Origin: Pseudomonas marginalis
GTDB lineage: Bacteria; Pseudomonadota; Gammaproteobacteria; Pseudomonadales; Pseudomonadaceae
Length of the DNA: 64,000 nt
Direction: 5' to 3'
NCBI RefSeq assembly: GCF_900105325.1
Contig: NZ_FNSU01000003.1
Span: forward strand, 682,001-746,000
The stretch's first letter is position 1. Each line of letters opens with the position of its first letter. The notes under the pieces were generated by a model. The model did not search any database. It saw only the letters and a program-made list of their open reading frames with translations, and was not told the DNA's origin. Shown in pieces: positions 59,418 through 64,000 of the stretch. Made by a program: the position numbers and the translations under genes.

Positions 59418-60317
59418 TTGAAACTCATCATTGTTGTTCTCTACGTTGCCTCCATTGCGTATGTACACCTGCGTGGTCGGGTGCGGCATAAGCTGGGCCG
59501 CCAACTCAGTGATCATTCGACCTTCCTGGCCCCGATCAACTGCTTGCTGTACCTGTGCTCCAGGCTACCCGGCCGCCCCTACCTGTCACCCAGTGACTTT
59601 CCTGACTTGAGCCCCCTTGAGGCGCATTGGAAGGAGATTCGCGAGGAGGGCCTGAACCTCATGCAGATGGGTGAAATCAAGCGCTCGGACCAGTACAACG
59701 ATGTAGGTTTCAACTCGTTCTTCAAGTCTGGCTGGAAGCGCTTTTACCTGAAATGGTACGGCGAAAGCCATCCTTCGGCGATGAAACTATGCCCGCGTAC
59801 CACCGAGCTGTTGCAGGGCATCGGCTCGATCAAGGCGGCAATGTTCGCCGAGTTGCCACCGGGTTCCAAGCTGGTGCGCCACCGTGACCCCTACGCCGGT
59901 TCGTACCGTTATCACTTGGGTCTGGTGACCCCGAATGATCCGGGCTGCTATATCAATGTGGACGGCGAGAACTATTACTGGCGTGACGGTGAGGCAGTGA
60001 TGTTTGACGAGACCTACATCCACTACGCCGAAAACACCACGCAGCAGAACCGCATCATCCTGTTTTGCGATATCGAGCGGCCGATGAAATATCGCTGGGC
60101 TGCCACGTTCAACCGTTGGTTCAGTCGTAACGTCATGGCCGCTGCAGGCTCGCCCAACGATGCAGGCGACAAGACCGGCGGGCTCAATCGCGCGTTTAAC
60201 CGGCTGTACAAGATTCGCTTGCGTGGTAAAGAGCTGAAAAAACGCAACCGCACACGTTACTACCTGGAAAAATGGGCGATCTTCGCGGCACTGGCACTCA
60301 TCTTCATACTGATTTGA
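59418..60317 (+). CDS. lpxO: Lipid A 2-hydroxylase LpxO (aspartyl/asparaginyl beta-hydroxylase family)
   Basis: This 299-residue membrane-anchored Fe(II)/2-oxoglutarate dioxygenase has the iron triad His155, Asp157 and His202 in KLVRHRDPYAGSYRYHLGL and VMFDETYIHYAENTT. Hydrophobic helices lie at 1-17 and at the very C-terminus (WAIFAALALIFILI), as in LpxO. It hydroxylates the secondary acyl chain of lipid A, a common Pseudomonas modification. It starts at TTG 59418; a nearby upstream ATG is out of frame, and there is no strong ribosome binding site, so translation may be weak. Confidence 0.9.
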   Translation: MKLIIVVLYVASIAYVHLRGRVRHKLGRQLSDHSTFLAPINCLLYLCSRLPGRPYLSPSDFPDLSPLEAHWKEIREEGLNLMQMGEIKRSDQYNDVGFNSFFKSGWKRFYLKWYGESHPSAMKLCPRTTELLQGIGSIKAAMFAELPPGSKLVRHRDPYAGSYRYHLGLVTPNDPGCYINVDGENYYWRDGEAVMFDETYIHYAENTTQQNRIILFCDIERPMKYRWAATFNRWFSRNVMAAAGSPNDAGDKTGGLNRAFNRLYKIRLRGKELKKRNRTRYYLEKWAIFAALALIFILI

Positions 60318-60335
60318 AGTCGACCCGGGCGTTAG

Positions 60336-62813
60336 TCACTCCGGTGGCTTTGCGCCCAACTTTTCCCACATTTTTTTATTGATCTTCTGCCGATTGGCGT
60401 AGCCGGCCCAAGGATCAACCTTCAGCCCGTGCAAGCGTTGGTGCAGGTTGGCCACCGTCCATTGCTGAGCGCCGCGCAAGCCCTTCAATTCCTCGCGACT
60501 GACCGGCACCGACACCGGCAGCCCAGGGCGTGCGCGCACCGAATAAGCCGCCACGGTGCTCGCGCCTCGTGCATTGCGCAGGTAATCGATAAAGATCTTG
60601 CCTACACGGTTTTTCGGCCCGGAGGTGGCGGTGAAGCGCTCGGGCAGTTGCTCGGTCATGAAATGGGCAATGGCCTTGGCAAAGGCCTTTACGCTGTCCC
60701 AGCCATCCCGCCGCGCCAACGGTATGACCAGGTGCAAGCCTTTGCCGCCGCTGGTCTTGACGAAGGCTTCCAACCCCAGCTCGTCGAGTACCGACAAGGT
60801 GAGCTGAGCGGCTTCCAGCATGGTTTTCCAGGGCAGCGCCGGGTCCGGGTCAAGGTCCAGCACAAACAGGTCCGGGGTTTCGATCTTGTCCGAGGTGGCG
60901 CCCCAGGTATGCAGTTCGAGGGTGCCCATTTGCACGGCCCCAATCAGCGCTTTCGTCGTGTCGATCTCCATCAGGCGCGCATGGCCTGGATCCAGTGCCG
61001 GGTCCAGTTGCTTGATGTTCGGAATCGCCAGGCGCTCCGCGTGCTTCTGGAAGAACTGCTCGCCCTCGATGCCTTCCGGAGCCCTGAGCAGGGACACGGG
61101 GCGATGGCGCAGGAAGGGCAGGATCCATTCGCTGATGCCTTCGTAGAACTGCGCCAATTGCTGTTTTTGTGTGCCGCTTTGCGGGTCGATGACGCGCTCG
61201 GGGTGAGTGATGTTCACGCCGCTGCTGGGCTTCTGGCTTTTCAGCGCTTTGAGGGATTTTGCCGTGCGCGGCTGTTCATGGATGATCTGCCCTGCGGGCT
61301 TGTCGGTGCGCAACCCCACGAAGACCGCCTGGCGCACCACGCCTTCGCGGGTCCACTCGGCAAATTGCACTTCGCCGACCAGGCGCGGTTCCACCCAGTG
61401 CACACCCCGTGCCTGGGCGGCGGTGAGGGGTTTTTCCAGAGGCGATGCCTTGCGCTCCAGAGGGGTGAGTTGGGCGTAGATGTTTTTCAATGAGGCCTGG
61501 TCGAACCCGGTGCCCACCCGCCCGGCGTAGACCAGCCCGCCATCGTCATTGACTGCCAGCAGCAGCGCGCCGAAACCACTGCGCGAACCCTGGGGGCGGG
61601 TGTAGCCGACAATCACGAACTCCTGGCGCAGGCGGCATTTGAGCTTGATCCAATCGGTATTTCGAGTGGAGACGTAGGGGCTGCCCTTGCGCTTGCCGAT
61701 CACGCCTTCCAAGGCCAGGTCGCAGGCGCTTTCGAAAATATCCTGCTGGTTGGCGGCAAACGCTTCGGAGAAGCGCAGCAGTTTGCTGCGGCTGCCGGAC
61801 AAGGCGTCTTTGAGCGCGGCGCGACGCTCCTCCAGCGGCGCCTGGCGCTGATCGCTGCCGTTTAAAAACGGCGCGTCGAACAGGTAGTAGACAATGTCCA
61901 GGCTGCGGCCGATATCAAAGGCATTTTGCAGCGCCTGAAAGTCCGGCAGGCCATCACCATTGAGGCTGACCACCTCGCCATCGAGCCAGCTGTCCTTGAG
62001 CTTGAGGGCGTGCAAGGCCTTGGCCTGGCGTGGCAGGCGTTCGGTCCAGTCGTGGCCGTTACGCGTGAACAGGCGAACCTCGCCGTCGCGTATGCGGGCG
62101 AGCATGCGGTAACCGTCGAACTTGATTTCGTAGTGCCAATCGCCCTCGGGCGCGCGGTCAACCAGGGTTGCCAATTGCGGCGCGAATTGATCGGGTAAGG
62201 CGGCTGTGGCTTTCTGTGTTTTTGCGCGTGGTTTGGGCTTGGTTTTGCCCACGGATGCGCCGCTGAGCACGCTTTTGGGTTGGGCCTGGACAATGTCGTA
62301 GTCGGCGGCGGGGCGCGCCTGTTGGTCTTTTTCCTTGATCAGCAGCCACTGCTCCTTGTCGCCGCTGCCCTTGAGGCGCGTACGCACCAGCGCCCAGTCA
62401 CCCGAGAGCTTCTCACCGACCAGGGTGAATTTGAGTTTGCCGGCGGCATAGGCCTTGTGCGGGTCGTCGTGGGGCTTCCACACACCGCGGTCCCACACGA
62501 TCACGTCGCCGGCGCCGTATTGGCCGGCCGGGATACTGCCCTCGAATCCGCCATAGCTGATGGGATGATCTTCAACATGGACAGCCAAGCGTTTCTGGCT
62601 CGGGTCCAGACTCGGGCCTTTGGGCACCGCCCAACTAAGCAGCACGCCGTCCAGTTCCAGGCGGAAGTCATAATGCAGGTTGCGCGCATCGTGCTTCTGG
62701 ATCACGAAGCTCAGTGCCGATGCCTTGCGTTTACGGCCCGGTGAGCTGCCTGATGGCTCGGCGGTGACCTCGAAATCGCGTTTACGGTTGTATTCGCTCA
62801 GGGGCTTTGCCAT
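60336..62813 (-). CDS. ligD: DNA ligase D (phosphoesterase-ligase-polymerase)
   Basis: This 825-residue non-homologous end-joining enzyme has three modules. The phosphoesterase is at ~25-160, with metal/phosphate residues His41, His47, Asp49, Arg51 and His83 (HDARNLHYDFRLELDG, HVEDHP). The ATP-dependent ligase is at ~208-515, with nucleotidyl Lys231 in HYEIKFDGYRML and EGVIGKRKGSPY. The primase-type polymerase is at ~535-815, with DLDPDP and FIDYLRNARGAS. It lies 24 bp downstream of ku, in one operon. Order and size agree with the P. aeruginosa enzyme. Confidence 0.95.
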   Translation of the reverse strand: MAKPLSEYNRKRDFEVTAEPSGSSPGRKRKASALSFVIQKHDARNLHYDFRLELDGVLLSWAVPKGPSLDPSQKRLAVHVEDHPISYGGFEGSIPAGQYGAGDVIVWDRGVWKPHDDPHKAYAAGKLKFTLVGEKLSGDWALVRTRLKGSGDKEQWLLIKEKDQQARPAADYDIVQAQPKSVLSGASVGKTKPKPRAKTQKATAALPDQFAPQLATLVDRAPEGDWHYEIKFDGYRMLARIRDGEVRLFTRNGHDWTERLPRQAKALHALKLKDSWLDGEVVSLNGDGLPDFQALQNAFDIGRSLDIVYYLFDAPFLNGSDQRQAPLEERRAALKDALSGSRSKLLRFSEAFAANQQDIFESACDLALEGVIGKRKGSPYVSTRNTDWIKLKCRLRQEFVIVGYTRPQGSRSGFGALLLAVNDDGGLVYAGRVGTGFDQASLKNIYAQLTPLERKASPLEKPLTAAQARGVHWVEPRLVGEVQFAEWTREGVVRQAVFVGLRTDKPAGQIIHEQPRTAKSLKALKSQKPSSGVNITHPERVIDPQSGTQKQQLAQFYEGISEWILPFLRHRPVSLLRAPEGIEGEQFFQKHAERLAIPNIKQLDPALDPGHARLMEIDTTKALIGAVQMGTLELHTWGATSDKIETPDLFVLDLDPDPALPWKTMLEAAQLTLSVLDELGLEAFVKTSGGKGLHLVIPLARRDGWDSVKAFAKAIAHFMTEQLPERFTATSGPKNRVGKIFIDYLRNARGASTVAAYSVRARPGLPVSVPVSREELKGLRGAQQWTVANLHQRLHGLKVDPWAGYANRQKINKKMWEKLGAKPPE

Positions 62814-62837
62814 GGGGTTCTCCTGTAGATGGCAGGC

Positions 62838-63677
62838 TCAAGAGGCCTTTTTGCCGGCTTTTTTTGCCGCCGGTTTTTTCGTCGTCGGTTTGCCGGCCAG
62901 GCTGCGTTTGAGCAGCTCGGTCAAATCGATCACATCGGCCGACTTGCGCTCCTCACTGCCTTCCTGGGATTCGACGTCTTCGATCTTGCCGGCCTTGGCC
63001 TTCTTCGCCACCAGCGCCATGATTTTTTCCTGAAAACTGTCGCGATAGTCCTCGGGCTGCCAGTCTGCACTCATGTCTTGCACCAGACGCTTGGCCATGT
63101 CCAGCTCGCCCTTGGCCAGGCTCGGTTTGGTCACGTCGTTGGGGAGTTCCAGTTCATCCAGGCCGCGCACCTCGGCGGGCCAGCGCAGCATCACCAGCAC
63201 CAGCGCCGACTCCAGGGGCATCACTGCCGCCAGGTGCTGCTTGGTATGCAGCACCACGTTGGCCAGGGCGACCTTGCGGGTTTTGTTCAGGGTTTCGCGC
63301 AGCAGCGCGTAGACCTTGCCACCGCGTTTGTCCGGGGCCAGGAAGTAGGGGGTGTCGATGTTCGGCAGCGGGATCTGGTCACTGTCGACGAAGGCGATGA
63401 TCTCGATGGTCTGGGTCGATTTAGGGTGGGCCGAGCGAATTTCCTCTTCACTGAGCACCACATAGCGACCCTTCTCAAACGCCACGCCCTTGACGATATT
63501 CTCCTTGGAGACCTCCTTGCCTGTGGCCTTGTTGATGCGTTTGTAGCCCACCGGGTCCATGCTGCGCTTGTCCAGCCAGTCGAAATCCACGCCCTGGGCG
63601 GACGTGGCCGAGACCAGCGATACCGGAATATGAACCAGGCCGAAACTGATGGCGCCTTTCCAGATTGCCCGTGGCAT
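62838..63677 (-). CDS. ku: Ku homodimeric DNA-end-binding protein
   Basis: This 279-residue bacterial Ku starts MPRAIWKGAISFGLVHIPVSLVSATSAQGVDFDWLDKRSMDPVGYKRINKATGKEV, with the core ring segments VLSEEEI, NIDTPYFLAPDKRGGKVYALLRETL and VMPLESALVLVMLRWPAEVR. The C-terminus is a lysine/alanine-rich tail (TTKKPAAKKAGKKAS) typical of Ku. It binds double-strand ends and recruits LigD, encoded next in the operon. Confidence 0.95.
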   Translation of the reverse strand: MPRAIWKGAISFGLVHIPVSLVSATSAQGVDFDWLDKRSMDPVGYKRINKATGKEVSKENIVKGVAFEKGRYVVLSEEEIRSAHPKSTQTIEIIAFVDSDQIPLPNIDTPYFLAPDKRGGKVYALLRETLNKTRKVALANVVLHTKQHLAAVMPLESALVLVMLRWPAEVRGLDELELPNDVTKPSLAKGELDMAKRLVQDMSADWQPEDYRDSFQEKIMALVAKKAKAGKIEDVESQEGSEERKSADVIDLTELLKRSLAGKPTTKKPAAKKAGKKAS

Positions 63678-63861
63678 ACGTGCGATTCCTTAACAAGAAG
63701 CTGTGTTCTGGTGACTCGAAGGCTGCGTGAAAAGTTTCGCCGGGCAGATGCGCGGACAGATCTCGTTACACCTGATCAGAAACTATTTAGTTACGAAAGC
63801 CGAACCCAGGGCGTAGCGTGGTATCGAAAGCACGTACTCCTCGCCCCAGAGAGGCTTTGTC

Positions 63862-64000
63862 ATGAACAGCTGTGTGCGTCATCTCGCGGTGCTGGTGTTG
63901 GGCCTGGCACTTGGGCCAGTTGCCCTCGCGCAAAACCTGCCCGGCAGAAGCGATTCCAATACCGGCCCGATCCACCGGGCCAATCCCAACAGCATGCAGG
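63862..64000 (+). CDS. Small exported protein (3' end outside window)
   Basis: An ATG 5 bases after GAGAGG-like sequence opens a frame that continues past the window edge (46 codons seen). The start is a clear signal peptide: MNSCVRHLAVLVLGLALGPVALA followed by QNLPGRSD, with an AxA-type cleavage site. The mature part begins SNTGPIHRANPNSMQ, with no recognised family. It is divergent from ku over 184 bp. Confidence 0.65.
   Translation, partial: MNSCVRHLAVLVLGLALGPVALAQNLPGRSDSNTGPIHRANPNSMQ

Overview
The window is a GC-rich, gene-dense chromosome segment that looks like a fluorescent Pseudomonas, most likely the P. fluorescens group. The evidence is gene content (MocR/LysE pair, CirA-like and FecI/FecR iron modules, SsuABC-like sulfonate uptake with an SsuF-like molbindin, PnuC/NadR, LpxO, LigD/Ku) and the many REP/REPIN palindromes with the core GAGCGGGCTTGCCCCGCG. 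No rRNA, tRNA, CRISPR array, transposase or prophage was recognised.

Layout. 0-10.5 kb: an RlmI/RlmK-like methyltransferase (cut by the window edge), a solitary pyruvate-dehydrogenase-type E1, a DUF1289 protein, nrdB behind two NrdR boxes, a divergent MocR regulator/LysE exporter pair, a MASE2-GGDEF diguanylate cyclase and a secreted glutamate carboxypeptidase. 10.7-15.7 kb: a large Rhs toxin with an AT-rich RNase A-like C-terminus, overlapping its small CdiI-like immunity gene. 15.8-21.3 kb: an RND pump (fusion protein plus permease, no outer-membrane channel), divergent from a Bcr/CflA-type MFS exporter across a perfect palindrome. 21.4-25.5 kb: a CirA-like catecholate receptor convergent with a two-component system that has a Fur-like box upstream. 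25.6-30.7 kb: pirin, an MscS channel with a cyclic-nucleotide domain, a beta-helix acyltransferase-like protein, and an orphan FecI/FecR pair, ending in a small rearranged region with a REPIN and a partial tandem duplication.

30.7-44.5 kb reads as a sulfur-scavenging island. It holds an SsuABC-like importer, a Mop protein, a PatB-type C-S lyase, a LysR regulator, and a six-gene run. The run contains a complete amino-acid ABC transporter, a cysteine-dioxygenase-like cupin and a 900-residue protein that fuses four rhodanese modules to a cystathionine beta-lyase. A periplasmic gamma-glutamyltranspeptidase follows. Inferred logic: GGT releases cysteinyl peptides from glutathione-type thiols, the ABC transporter imports a cystine-like or other S-containing amino acid, and the lyase, rhodanese and dioxygenase release, carry or oxidise the sulfur.

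44.6-64 kb is mostly housekeeping and accessory genes: nicotinamide riboside salvage (pnuC, nadR-like kinase), a Cache chemoreceptor, uppP/bacA with a DUF1294 gene, a LysR/MmcQ pair divergent from azoR, a secreted alpha/beta hydrolase, two MFS carriers, the ABC-F protein YbiT, a DUF2388 protein, an unknown lipoprotein, a methyltransferase, a TIGR03067 protein, LpxO and the Ku/LigD end-joining pair. The window ends inside a small secreted-protein gene. Positions and motifs come from reading the sequence; no database search was run, so family names rest on recognised motifs.
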